This document shows positions 5,589 to 13,866 of a stretch of DNA of 23,310 nt, one piece after another. Below the pieces are notes generated by a model. It searched no databases and had not been told where the DNA came from. It was given only the letters and a program-made list of their open reading frames with translations. Source of the DNA: an uncultured Clostridia bacterium (GTDB lineage: Bacteria > Bacillota > Clostridia > Christensenellales > Aristaeellaceae). Made by a program: the position numbers and the translations under genes. The stretch lies in the NCBI GenBank assembly GCA_934647235.1, contig CAKUFG010000032.1:1-23310 (forward strand), written 5' to 3'. Every line of letters begins with the position of its first letter. Positions within the stretch are counted from its first letter, which is position 1.

Positions 5589-7481
5589 ATGAAGAAGCTG
5601 CTCAAGGTTCTCTGCATGGTACTGGCAATCGCCATGCTGCTTCCTGCCAATGTGCTGGCGGAGGCCAAGTACAATCCTGGCACGTATGAAGCCGTTGGAC
5701 TTGGCAACAATGGTGAAATCAAGGTTTCCGTTACGTTTTCGGAAAACGCGATTACCGATATTCAGGTAATTGAGCACAAGGAAACCAAGGACATTGGCGA
5801 CAATGCGATGGATAAGATTATTCCGGATATTTTGAGCGCGCAGTCTCTGGGCGTTGATGTTATTGGCGGCGCTACCAATTCCAGCAAGGGTATTCTGGAA
5901 GCGGTGGCTGCATGCGTTGCGCTGGCTGGCGGCGATGTTGACGCGCTGAAGGCTGTCGCTGTGGAAAAGGTCAGCGGCGAGGCGATTGAAAAGAGCGCGG
6001 ATGTGGTGATTGTTGGTGCTGGCGGCGCAGGTATCAGCGCGGCGCTAACTGCTGCCGATGCGGGCGCGTCTGTTATCATCATCGATAAGGCAGGTTCCGT
6101 TGGCGGCAATACGATTATCAGCGGCGGCGTTTTTAACGCTGTAGATCCTGAAAGGCAGCAGAACGTGGCGATGAGCGATTCCTGCCGCCGTGAGATAGAA
6201 TCTTATCTGGATTTTGTTGAGGAGGATTTCGGCGACTTTGCGCCTACGCTTACGCTGCTCAAGGAGCAGATCCGTACTTATCTGAGCAACGGCGAAACCG
6301 CGCTGTTTGATACGCCTGAGCTGCATATCATTCAGACCTATATCGGCGGCAAGCGCGAAGGCCTTGACGGCACTGTGATCACCGGCGATTATGAGCTGGT
6401 AAAGACCCTGTGCTACAATGCGCTGGACGCCTTCCACTGGCTGGAGGAGCTGGGCGTACAGTTTGAGGATGGCGTTGTGCAGGCTGTTGGCGCGCTTTGG
6501 CAGCGCACGCATACCCCTGTTCCGGCCAATGGCGTAGCAGTGGTCAGCGTTCTGTCCGATAAGCTTGCAAGCTATGAAAACATCGAGCTGATGACCGAGA
6601 CGGAAGCAACCAATCTGATCCTGGATGGCAATAAGGTTGTGGGCGTTGCCGCTGTCAAGAAAGACGGCACGGAAGTTACGCTGCATGCCGATAAAAACGT
6701 TGTGCTTGCCACTGGCGGCTTTGCTTCCAACATCGATATGATTAAGGAATACAACAATTATTGGCCTGAAATTGCGGATGTCCCCTCTGATGCAGCAGCT
6801 ACCTGTAATGGCGACGGCATCCTTATGGCGCAGCAGGCGGGTGCAAACCTGGTAGGCATGGGCTATGTGCAGATGCTGCCCACCACCGCTTATCCGGACG
6901 GCGTTGCCGGCCTGCAGGGTAACAGCAAGCTGTTCATCAATAAGGAAGGCAAGCGCTTTGTCAATGAAAGTGCTGAGCGCGATGTGCTGAGCGCGGCGGG
7001 GCTTTCCCAGACGGATGGGATGTTCTACTGCGTTGCCGACGCCAACTATCTCTCTAACCGCACCTGGGAGCAGGTTTATGGCTGGGAGGCCAAGGGCTAC
7101 CTTGCCTATGCGGACACGCTGGAAGAGGCTGCTGAGAAGATGGGTCTGGATCCTGCGACGGTGCGCGAAACGATTGATCGCTTCAACTCCTTTGTGGACA
7201 ACGAAGAAGACCTTGACTTTGGCCGCTATTCCTTCAAGGGCAAGGTTGAAACCGCTCCTTTCATCATCATCGCCATGTCTCCCGCCTACCATCACACCAT
7301 GGGCGGCGTGCAGATTGACGCGCAGTGCCATGTCCTGAACACCGAGGGCAATATCATCGAGGGCCTGTACGCGGCTGGCGAGGTTTGCGGCGGCGTGCAC
7401 GCAGGCAACCGTCTGGGCGGCAACGCGATCGCTGATGTGTTTGTCTTTGGCCGCATTGCTGGCGAAAACGCTGCAAAGTAA
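5589..7481 (+). CDS. Secreted FMN/FAD reductase, fumarate/urocanate reductase superfamily
   Basis: 630 residues. The start at 5589 was chosen because AAGGGG (5576-5581) is 7 bases away and it gives a clean signal peptide (MKKLLKVLCMVLAIAMLLPANVLA), so the enzyme acts outside the membrane. Residues about 28-115 are an FMN-binding domain whose GGATNSS motif (Thr96) fits covalent FMN attachment by ApbE. Next comes an FAD domain with GAGGAG at 143-148 and the family end LYAAGEVCGGVHAGNRLGGNA. Catalytic-type residues are visible: Arg464 (NESAERD), His568-His569 (HHTMGG) and Arg608 (GNRLGG). The substrate-clamping His of fumarate reductases (QAHP) is replaced: YVQMLP has Leu430. The acceptor is therefore probably not fumarate but another alkene acid. 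A role in anaerobic respiration is inferred. Confidence 0.85.
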   Translation: MKKLLKVLCMVLAIAMLLPANVLAEAKYNPGTYEAVGLGNNGEIKVSVTFSENAITDIQVIEHKETKDIGDNAMDKIIPDILSAQSLGVDVIGGATNSSKGILEAVAACVALAGGDVDALKAVAVEKVSGEAIEKSADVVIVGAGGAGISAALTAADAGASVIIIDKAGSVGGNTIISGGVFNAVDPERQQNVAMSDSCRREIESYLDFVEEDFGDFAPTLTLLKEQIRTYLSNGETALFDTPELHIIQTYIGGKREGLDGTVITGDYELVKTLCYNALDAFHWLEELGVQFEDGVVQAVGALWQRTHTPVPANGVAVVSVLSDKLASYENIELMTETEATNLILDGNKVVGVAAVKKDGTEVTLHADKNVVLATGGFASNIDMIKEYNNYWPEIADVPSDAAATCNGDGILMAQQAGANLVGMGYVQMLPTTAYPDGVAGLQGNSKLFINKEGKRFVNESAERDVLSAAGLSQTDGMFYCVADANYLSNRTWEQVYGWEAKGYLAYADTLEEAAEKMGLDPATVRETIDRFNSFVDNEEDLDFGRYSFKGKVETAPFIIIAMSPAYHHTMGGVQIDAQCHVLNTEGNIIEGLYAAGEVCGGVHAGNRLGGNAIADVFVFGRIAGENAAK

Positions 7482-7498
7482 AGCGATTCTGTATTGGC

Positions 7499-7536
7499 AG
7501 ACCTGCGGAGAACGCTCCGCAGGTCTTTGCCTTTTT
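7499..7536 (+). terminator. Intrinsic terminator after the reductase gene
   Basis: AGACCTGCGGAG (7499-7510) and CTCCGCAGGTCT (7515-7526) form a perfect 12-bp stem with an AACG loop, followed by TTGCCTTTTT. A second small hairpin, GCAGGA-N5-TCCTGC (7537-7553), follows immediately. Together they should separate reductase expression from the sensor kinase operon, or lower readthrough into it. Confidence 0.9.
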
Positions 7537-7587
7537 GCAGGAAATCATCCTGCGTCCGGCGAAACTACCAATGCGAAGGAGGAAGGC

Positions 7588-9450
7588 ATGAAAAAGACCA
7601 TTCTTGTGCTGATAGCTTTTCTGTGCAGTGCTCTGCTTTGCATAGCGTTGTGTTTTTTCTTTTGCAGAAAGACGCCCTTGCTCCAGAATGGGCAGATGCT
7701 GCCCGGCGATCTTGTGGAACGGCAATACCGGCTGGAGCGTTTCTGCCCCCAGGCGGATGGCGGTTTGGCTTTTTCATTTGAAACCGCAGAAGAAAACCAA
7801 CAAATTACATTGACGGTTTCAGATATACAGCCGTTTAAGCTGCTGCTTGACGGATGTGAAATCTATGCCTTTGACAGCGATGCGGATTACTATCGGACGC
7901 TGACGATCACCTCCGAGCCGCTTGCGGCAGGCACGCATAGCTTGCTGATTTACTTGATCGATGCATCGCAGGGGCAGGGCGAACTGCTGGTCGGCAATAT
8001 CTCTGTGATGAAATTCCTGATGGGTACGCCAGAATCCGCCTCTCATGCAAGCATGTTTTATCGTCAGCTTGCCGCGCTGGCTGTTGGCGTATACATGATG
8101 CTGATCTTCAGCTGCTTGTCGCTTTACCGGCGAATGCCCAGAGAAAAGTACTTGCTGGCGCTGTCGTTTGTTGCCTTCGCTTCGTTGGCAGTTTTGCTGG
8201 CGGATGAATATGCGGGCCTTCTTCACGTTTCGCAACGAATGTATGCGTCCATTCGTTCTCCTATGTTTCTGTGTCCGGTGCTTTTTGTATTTGCGATTGA
8301 TGTTTATTTGTTTGATTACGCCCTGCCAGCCCGGTTACGGCGCTTTGTCACCATGCCCAGAATGGTGTGCGTGACGCTTTTGATGCTGGCGCTGCAGTAT
8401 CTGATTCGCTATAATCTTAATTATCTGCTGCGTGTGGCGATGATTCCGCCGCTGCTGCTTTTGCTTTGCCGCGCGGCGCGCAGGGAAGATTCCGGGGCGG
8501 TATATGTTGCCCTTGGCAGCGGCTTTTCCTATGGTGCGCGCGCAGCGATATACCTGATAAATACGCTCAAATTGCTGCCCGCTGGAGAACTGGTCATTTA
8601 TCTGCGCTTTACGCAGATTGGCTATCTGATTGACTTGGTTTTCTGCATGGTCGTTGTTTTTCATCGCTTTGCGGATAAATTTGCAGAGGCTGAGAATTTG
8701 GCACACACGCTGGATTTGAAGGTAATAGAGCGTACAAGGCAGCTGGAGCAGGCGCGCAGACGCGAGCATGAGGTCATGACGAATGTGCTGCATGATCTGC
8801 GCACGCCGATCTTCCATCTGCAGGGTTGTCTGGATATGATTCAGGCGGATGAAAAGCCACGGCCTGAAATGATTCTTTTGATGCGGGACAGAACCGAATA
8901 TCTGAAGAATTTGGCTGAGAATCTGTTTCTTGCAGCAAAGTTAGAGGAAAACAGCATCACCTTTAATCAGCATGAGGTGGATCTGAAGCAGGTGCTGCAA
9001 TATGTTTGCGAAAATGAAAGAATAACAGCTCAAGGGCGGAGAATCACGCTGAGAACAGAGGCGCCTGATGGGCCGGCCATTGTGATTACGGATGGCTTCC
9101 GTATCCGACAGGTTTTTGAAAATCTGATAGAAAACGCCGTTAAATATTCGCCGGATGGAAGCGTCGTCCAAATCAGCGTTCAGACAAACGAAAAAACGGC
9201 GGAAATCATCATTGCAAACCCCGGTCCGGGCATTGCGCCGGATGTGCTGCCGCATGTTTTTGAACGCTTTTATCATGGGACGGATTCCAGCTCTTCCGGC
9301 CTTGGTCTGTATATTGCCAAGAGCATCATGCAGAATTTGCATGGGGATATCCGCGCGGAGAGCCAGGATGGGCTGACAAGGTTTACGGTTTCGATTGCAA
9401 ATGAGGTTTCAGACAGGAGGGTGGACGATGAAGCGGGTGCTGCTGATTGA
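7588..9450 (+). CDS. 7TM-type sensor histidine kinase
   Basis: 620 residues; AAGGAGG lies 5 bases before the ATG at 7588. Residues about 4-26 are a membrane anchor, followed by an extracytoplasmic beta-rich domain of about 130 residues (to about 150). A block of hydrophobic segments (about 155-365) resembles 7TM-DISM sensors. A coiled linker (FAEAENLAHTLDLKVIERTRQLEQ) leads to the HisKA domain with phosphoacceptor His402 in HDLRTP. The ATPase domain has the N box (ENAVKYSP, Asn516), the G1-like NPGPGI and the G2 SGLGLYIAKSIM. G1 has Asn where DxGxG has Asp, as in VanS-like kinases. The gene overlaps its response regulator and follows the reductase, so it probably senses that enzyme's substrate or an extracellular electron acceptor. 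Confidence 0.9.
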   Translation: MKKTILVLIAFLCSALLCIALCFFFCRKTPLLQNGQMLPGDLVERQYRLERFCPQADGGLAFSFETAEENQQITLTVSDIQPFKLLLDGCEIYAFDSDADYYRTLTITSEPLAAGTHSLLIYLIDASQGQGELLVGNISVMKFLMGTPESASHASMFYRQLAALAVGVYMMLIFSCLSLYRRMPREKYLLALSFVAFASLAVLLADEYAGLLHVSQRMYASIRSPMFLCPVLFVFAIDVYLFDYALPARLRRFVTMPRMVCVTLLMLALQYLIRYNLNYLLRVAMIPPLLLLLCRAARREDSGAVYVALGSGFSYGARAAIYLINTLKLLPAGELVIYLRFTQIGYLIDLVFCMVVVFHRFADKFAEAENLAHTLDLKVIERTRQLEQARRREHEVMTNVLHDLRTPIFHLQGCLDMIQADEKPRPEMILLMRDRTEYLKNLAENLFLAAKLEENSITFNQHEVDLKQVLQYVCENERITAQGRRITLRTEAPDGPAIVITDGFRIRQVFENLIENAVKYSPDGSVVQISVQTNEKTAEIIIANPGPGIAPDVLPHVFERFYHGTDSSSSGLGLYIAKSIMQNLHGDIRAESQDGLTRFTVSIANEVSDRRVDDEAGAAD

Positions 9451-10150
9451 CGATGATTTGACGAATACCCAGATCGTCCAGTATTATCTGGAACAGACGG
9501 GCGAATTCCAAACCGTATGGGCGAAAAATGCAGAGGAAGCGCTGACAGCATGCCGCAGTCTTTTTGATGTAATCCTGCTGGATATTCTGCTTCCGGACAT
9601 GAACGGCGTGGAACTTTGTGAAAAGCTGCGCCAGCGCATTTATTGCCCCATTATTTTTATCAGCTGCATTGATGATGAGGAAACGGTGATTCGAGCGCTG
9701 GAGATGGGTGGTGACGATTATCTGATCAAGCCTTTTAGCTGCAAGGTGATGTGCGCGCGGATCAACGCCAATATCCGGCGCGTTGAAATGGAGAACCGCC
9801 AGAAAACAAGAACCGCCATTCAAACCAATCGTTACTCGGTCGATATGAATGAGCATACGCTGCGGGTAGGCGAACATGTATATCACCTGTCATCTATTGA
9901 GTTCGGCGTGCTGATGTATATTATGGATCATCCGCATCGGCCTATATCCTTGGATGAGATTTATGAAGCTGTATGGAACGCCCCCAGCTATGGCGATGTG
10001 CGCACGGTGATTTCCCATGTTTACAACCTGCGCAAGAAGATAGAAGAAAATCCGCAAAAGCCCCAATATATACGCTCTGTGCGCGGACATGGATATTACT
10101 TTTCGCCGGACGGCTCGGATGTGGAACTGGCAAACTTAAGTAAAAAGTGA
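9428..10150 (+). CDS. OmpR/PhoB-type response regulator
   Basis: 240 residues; the AGGAGGG at 9415-9421 sets the start at 9428, overlapping the kinase stop by 23 bases. The receiver domain (1-120) has the acidic pocket Asp8-Asp9-Asp10, phosphoacceptor Asp52 (VILLDILLP), Ser79 and Lys101 (YLIKPF). The C-terminal winged helix (about 135-228) has SSIEFGVLMYIMDHP, VRTVISHVYNLRKKIEENP and YIRSVRGHGYYF. It is the cognate partner of the kinase at 7588. The likely target is the reductase promoter at 5533, where an ACGGGAAACCCGT repeat lies, but no binding motif for the family is known to me here. Confidence 0.93.
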   Translation: MKRVLLIDDDLTNTQIVQYYLEQTGEFQTVWAKNAEEALTACRSLFDVILLDILLPDMNGVELCEKLRQRIYCPIIFISCIDDEETVIRALEMGGDDYLIKPFSCKVMCARINANIRRVEMENRQKTRTAIQTNRYSVDMNEHTLRVGEHVYHLSSIEFGVLMYIMDHPHRPISLDEIYEAVWNAPSYGDVRTVISHVYNLRKKIEENPQKPQYIRSVRGHGYYFSPDGSDVELANLSKK

Positions 10151-10167
10151 GCAGTAATCATATACAA

Positions 10168-10188
10168 AGAAGGGGGCGTGAAAAAAGG
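10168..10188 (+). repeat. IS left inverted repeat
   Basis: Begins AGAAGGGGGCGTGAAAAAAGG; 17 of 21 positions match the inverted right end at 11695-11715. The exact outer boundary is uncertain by a few bases. Confidence 0.6.
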
Positions 10189-10204
10189 CCCCAACACGAC
10201 AAAG

Positions 10205-10242
10205 AAGGATTTGGAGCCCGCAAGCGGGACAAATCCTTTTTT
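10205..10242 (+). terminator. Intrinsic terminator inside the IS left end
   Basis: AAGGATTTG (10205-10213) pairs with CAAATCCTT (10230-10238), with an inner CCCGC/GCGGG helix, followed by a T-run. It would stop readthrough from the two-component operon into the transposase, a common self-limiting feature of insertion sequences. Confidence 0.8.
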
Positions 10243-10263
10243 GTGTGATATAATTTACTTGAT

Positions 10264-11590
10264 ATGAAAACAACACCACGAAGATATTATACACCACGGC
10301 AGGGACAAATACCAGTATTTGTTTCAGATTTTCTTTCGATATCTGTATCAGATTTTCTTTCGATATCTGACCCGGTGTTGGCATTCGACCGATTCATGGA
10401 GGGAATCGATTTAAGCAAGTACCTGAAGAACGTTCCGGAATACATCACAGGACGAAACAGGTACAATCCGGTCGATATGCTGAAAACGGTGCTGTTCGCA
10501 TTTGCGGACAACGGATACTGCTCGCTGCGGAAGCTGGAAGACAATTGCAGGGTCAACATGCGCTATATGTATCTGATGAACTGGAAAACGCCGTCCTATC
10601 GCACCTTCGGTTACTTCATCAATGAGGTGCTGGCGGAGAGCATACGCGAAGTTTTATCAGTTGGATGAAGCCGACTTTGTACATGGCAAAGGACGCCGCA
10701 AAACGATCCGGCAGCGCCATTATGAGTGCCTTCAGGCATATATGCGCAAGCTGGAGGAATACCGTAAGAAGCTGACGATCTGCGGAGACGAGCGAAACAG
10801 CTATGCCAGGACGGATCCTTCCGCCACATTCATGCGCCTGAAAAGGGACTGCATGGGCAACGAGCAGCTGCTGCCGGCATACAACATACAAATCGGCGTG
10901 GCGGATGAGTATATCGCCGTGGCGGACGTCAACCACTACCGCTCCGATATGGATTGCTTCGTGCCGCTGATGGTGAAGCTTCATGATCTGTACGGCTTCT
11001 ATCCGGAGTATCCTGTAGCGGACGCCGGTTACGGCTCGTACAGCAACTACCTGTACTGCGAAGCGCATGGCATGAAGAAGTATATGAGGTTCACCATGTT
11101 CGACAAGGAAAGCAAAGACAGAAAATACCGGGAGAATCCGTATCGGGCAGAGAACTTCCATATTGATCCGGACGGCGTCATGCACTGTCCTAACGGAAAG
11201 GCATTCCATTTCCGTTATCGAAAGAAGGTAAAGGGAAACAAATACGGACGGCAGGAGGAAGTATTTGAATGCGAGGATTGCAGCGGCTGCCCCTATGCAT
11301 CCGAATGCAAAAAGACGCCGAAGAACCGAACGGTGCGAATCAACCAGGAGCTGACCGCGATGCACCGGGAGGTGCTGGATAATCTGAACAGTATCCATGG
11401 CGCACTGCTGAGAATGAACCGTTCGATTCAGGCAGAAGGTACATTTGGCGTTATGAAATACGACCGAAGGTACAGGCGAATCGTGCGCAGAGGGCTCAAT
11501 TCCGTCAGATTGGAGGTTTTTCTCGTTTCTATCGGTCACAATCTCTACAAGCTCTGCAACAAAACCATGAAAAAACAGAACGTTGCCTGA
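10264..11590 (+). pseudogene. IS1182-type transposase, internally deleted and frameshifted
   Basis: The N-terminal part (10264-10668) has the typical IS1182 opening (RYYTPRQGQIPVFVSDF, DPVLAFDRFMEGIDLSKYL, NRYNPVDMLKTVLFAF, NCRVNMRYMYLMNWKTPSYRTFGYFI). After LAES, near 10640, it shifts out of frame and the other frame resumes at YAKFYQLDEADFVHGKGRRK, continuing to 11590. The intervening segment, which normally holds the first catalytic aspartate (YIDGTKxEAN), is missing. The second catalytic region (PVADAGYGSYSNYLYC) and the C-terminal part with GCPYASECK and NRSIQAEGTFG remain. A duplication adds eight residues near the N-terminus. The element cannot transpose by itself. Confidence 0.85.
10324..10369 (+). 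repeat. 24-bp tandem duplication in the transposase
   Basis: A 22-base block starting TCAGATTTTC occurs at 10324-10345 and again at 10348-10369, with a period of 24. In protein it gives VSDFLSIS twice, in frame. Other IS1182 transposases have this segment once, so it is a local slippage duplication. Confidence 0.85.
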
Positions 11591-11674
11591 ATGCTCCTTA
11601 GACGCTTTCTCTGGGGGTATGGGGGTTTTATACTCTTTTTTCTTTCATTGTTTTACTTGACATAAATTGCTGCG

Positions 11675-11720
11675 GGGGCTGTGGAAGAACTTTTCGTTCT
11701 TTCACAGCCCCTTCTGTATT
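11675..11720 (+). terminator. Hairpin terminator at the IS right end
   Basis: GGGGCTGTGGAAGAAC (11675-11690) pairs with GTTCTTTCACAGCCCC (11696-11711), 16 pairs including one G-U, then TTCTGTATT. It closes the transposase unit, and its right arm doubles as the terminal inverted repeat. Confidence 0.65.
11695..11715 (-). repeat. IS right inverted repeat
   Basis: Reads AGAAGGGGCTGTGAAAGAACG on the minus strand, matching the left end at 17 of 21 positions. Confidence 0.6.
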
Positions 11721-11742
11721 CTGGACGATATATGGCCCACAG

Positions 11743-11777
11743 GAAAAGGATGCTGCTCGCAACGCGAAGCGGGGCAG
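11743..11777 (-). terminator. Possible terminator of the carbohydrate operon
   Basis: On the minus strand GCTGC and GCAGC arms enclose a second small CGC-TTC-GCG helix (11752-11777), followed by ATCCTTTT. It lies directly after the last gene of the operon. The stem is imperfect, so the call is tentative. Confidence 0.4.
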
Positions 11778-11785
11778 CAATCGGA

Positions 11786-12496
11786 TCAGCATGCAGCCAT
11801 GCTGGCAGATAGTCCGCGCTCTGTTTTTTCAAGCCCTGCCAGCTCAATGTGCGTCGTATCGCCCATATAGAGCATCCTCGGCACGGAAAAGCGCGTGGAG
11901 CGGCACTCCATCCGGATGCAGGTAATTCCCGTGCAGGCTTGCCACATCCCTGCCCAGGCCGCCTGATACGGGATGTTCAGCAGGTAGGAAATCCACGTTG
12001 TCCCAAGCCCCTGATGGCAGAAAACGGCGATTCTGTCCTCACTCGGGCGTTCGATTTTGTATAAAGCGCCTTCGTGCACATAGCCATGGCGCGCCAGCAG
12101 CGCATCCGAGCCAGCCTGCATTTCCTTGACCAGCGGATAATACCGAGGATCGTCAAAATACTTCTGGTTCTGCCAGCCTGCATAGCGCGGCGTTGGAGAA
12201 ATGGAATACATCACCTCGCCCGGCGTAAAGAACGGTGAAAAGCGTCCGAAGCCATCCAGCTCGTAATAGACGCCTGTCAGCTCGCGCGTCCATGAAAGGG
12301 TTTCAACGGGCAGCCCCAGCTTCTCCGCGCAGGGGCGGCAGGTTTGCTGCGCCCGGCCAAGCGGCGAGCAGTATATGTGCGTCAGCTGCAGGCGTTCAAT
12401 GTACGCGGCCAGCGCTTCTGCCTCACGGCGCCCGCGCGGGGTCAGGCTGTCGGTCTGATAATCGGGGTCACCATGGCGAATAATAAATATGCGCAT
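11786..12496 (-). CDS. Histidine phosphatase family protein (phosphoglycerate-mutase-like)
   Basis: 236 residues; GAGGAGA lies 6 bases before the ATG. The RHG motif with catalytic His8 opens the protein (MRIFIIRHGDPDY), followed by SPLGRAQQT (Arg48), Glu72 (RELTG) and the second histidine His161 (VFCHQGLG). These are the four classic residues of branch-1 histidine phosphatases. No signal peptide, so cytoplasmic. As the last gene of the sugar operon, 23 bases after the alkaline-phosphatase-like gene, it more likely dephosphorylates a sugar phosphate or related catabolite than acts in glycolysis. The insert at 75-130 (YYELDGFGRFSPFF...) differs from glycolytic mutases. Substrate unknown. Confidence 0.85.
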   Translation of the reverse strand: MRIFIIRHGDPDYQTDSLTPRGRREAEALAAYIERLQLTHIYCSPLGRAQQTCRPCAEKLGLPVETLSWTRELTGVYYELDGFGRFSPFFTPGEVMYSISPTPRYAGWQNQKYFDDPRYYPLVKEMQAGSDALLARHGYVHEGALYKIERPSEDRIAVFCHQGLGTTWISYLLNIPYQAAWAGMWQACTGITCIRMECRSTRFSVPRMLYMGDTTHIELAGLEKTERGLSASMAAC

Positions 12497-12519
12497 GCTG
12501 TCTCCTCTTGGAATGTTTG

Positions 12520-13818
12520 TCAGTCGTTCGGGTGCTCAGTCAGGGCTGGAGCAGCGCGTTCCTCCAGCGCTTCTGTCAGTATGCGGCCAACTGCGTCCTG
12601 CGGCCCCTCTATGCCAAGCAGCCTGCAGGCCGTGGGTGCAAAATCAACCAGCGATGTACGCTCCTGAACCTTCACGCCGCGACGGACGCCTGCGCCCCAG
12701 AATGCGCAGAACGGATCCAGCACGGTGTCCTCCAGCGCCGCATGGGAGCCGCCCGCAAACGGCCTACCTTCATAGCCGCACAGATAATACGGCGGGCGCG
12801 TTGTGATGTATATATCGCACATACCCGGCCATGCGCCCAGGGCTCGCTGAGCATTTTGATCCAGCGCCGCCCGGACAAACGGAAGGGCGCGGATGCCTTC
12901 AAGCACGGCGCGCTGCCTGCCTTCGCTGGCAGGGACAAGCCACGTCAATTGCGCCTGTGTTTCCATGGCAAGAAGAACGGCCTGGGCATCAGCGGGGACG
13001 GGATCGCCTTCCTTTTCTATGGCTGCTACAGCCACGCCCTCCCGCTGGATTGCCTGTACCAGTTCAGCAAGGCGGGGCAGGGCGGCTTCATCAGCATCAG
13101 CGCCAAAGCCGGCAATGCCATAGGGCATTCCGCCATGGTCTGACGCCAACGCGATGGTAACTCCGGGGATTCTCATTAGGCGCTCCAGAGCCTGATCCAT
13201 GCGCCAGACTGCATACTGAATGTTTTCATACCACTCGTCTATCGTGCTGGCGCGGCGCATCTCCGCGTAGGGCAGGCGGGCGCCATTGTGGCAGACGGTG
13301 TCTATGTCATCCGCATAGATGGTCAGAAAATCAGGTCTGTTCAGGAGGGTAATCATTTTCCCGCCAGACGGGACGGGCTTGCCTGCTAGGTAATCCAGCA
13401 GCAGCTGTACCCGGCCTTCAAAATTGCGCAGTGATATGTCAGCAATATATGGATTGCCTGCATCGCCAGGCGTGCACCCTCTGTTTTCAACATACCAGCC
13501 GTGTATGGACGCGCAGGTCAGCCCGTGGCGGACTGCCGCCTCTGCAATGGTTTCGCACGGATTCAATCTGCCGGTCTTCACAATGCGGCGCGCCGCTTTG
13601 TCAAAGTAGCAATAGCAGTTGCCCGTTTTTTCCGGCCATGCACCAGAGATCAGCGCCTGCTGCATGGGATTTGTGATGGCGGGAATGCCGCAGCGCTGCT
13701 GCAGCAATACCGTCCCCTGCGCAATCAGGTTGTCCAGGTTAGGCGTTCCAAGCGGGGAAGCGTGCGCCATCCGATACCATGATGCAGAGAAGCCGTCCCA
13801 GTTGATATACAGCAGCAT
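12520..13818 (-). CDS. Alkaline phosphatase superfamily enzyme (phosphodiesterase/NPP-like)
   Basis: 432 residues with the metal-site layout of nucleotide pyrophosphatase/phosphodiesterase-type enzymes: Asp8 (INWDGF), nucleophile Thr49 (GIPAITNP), Asp173 and His177 (DIDTVCHNGA), Asp227-His228 (ASDHGGM) and His359 (GGSHAA). This is a two-metal phosphate-ester or diester hydrolase fold. No signal peptide is present, so it works in the cytoplasm on an imported or phosphorylated compound. The start is fixed by homology: the ATG is directly before the conserved first strand, yet no ribosome binding site lies within 12 bases; a GGAGGA sits upstream across a hairpin (13831-13866). Substrate unknown. 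Confidence 0.82.
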   Translation of the reverse strand: MLLYINWDGFSASWYRMAHASPLGTPNLDNLIAQGTVLLQQRCGIPAITNPMQQALISGAWPEKTGNCYCYFDKAARRIVKTGRLNPCETIAEAAVRHGLTCASIHGWYVENRGCTPGDAGNPYIADISLRNFEGRVQLLLDYLAGKPVPSGGKMITLLNRPDFLTIYADDIDTVCHNGARLPYAEMRRASTIDEWYENIQYAVWRMDQALERLMRIPGVTIALASDHGGMPYGIAGFGADADEAALPRLAELVQAIQREGVAVAAIEKEGDPVPADAQAVLLAMETQAQLTWLVPASEGRQRAVLEGIRALPFVRAALDQNAQRALGAWPGMCDIYITTRPPYYLCGYEGRPFAGGSHAALEDTVLDPFCAFWGAGVRRGVKVQERTSLVDFAPTACRLLGIEGPQDAVGRILTEALEERAAPALTEHPND

Positions 13819-13830
13819 GAAGATAAGCAG

Positions 13831-13866
13831 AAGGCGGGGAGGAATTTCCTTCTCCGCCTTTCCTCC
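13831..13866 (-). promoter_or_regulatory. Hairpin between a ribosome binding site and its start codon
   Basis: On the minus strand the order is TAA stop, GGAGGA (13866-13861), a 30-base hairpin with AAGGCGG (13860-13854) pairing CCGCCTT (13837-13831) and most inner bases paired, then 12 bases and the ATG of the phosphodiesterase-like gene. The linear distance is too long for initiation; folding the hairpin shortens it to about 13 bases. Confidence 0.5.

Larger units (their letters stand above)
10168..11715 (+). mobile_element. IS1182-family insertion sequence, defective
   Basis: The ends are imperfect inverted repeats: the left end (10168-10188) and the reverse complement of the right end (11695-11715) agree at 17 of 21 positions and share AGAAGGGG and GTGAAA. 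Between them lie a terminator, a -10 box (TATAAT, 10249-10254) and a broken transposase. Length is about 1.55 kb. No clear target duplication is visible, which is common in this family. The element sits just after the response regulator and separates the two large loci. Confidence 0.75.

Noticed and set aside
5504..5722. Extension of the minus-strand reductase relic to an ATG at 5722
   Set aside because: The extension overlaps the signal peptide region of the intact reductase and has no family motifs; homology begins only near the ATG at 5503.
6045..7400. 451-codon open frame antisense to the reductase gene
   Set aside because: The plus strand encodes a recognisable reductase with all family motifs. 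The antisense translation shows no domain and no ribosome binding site.
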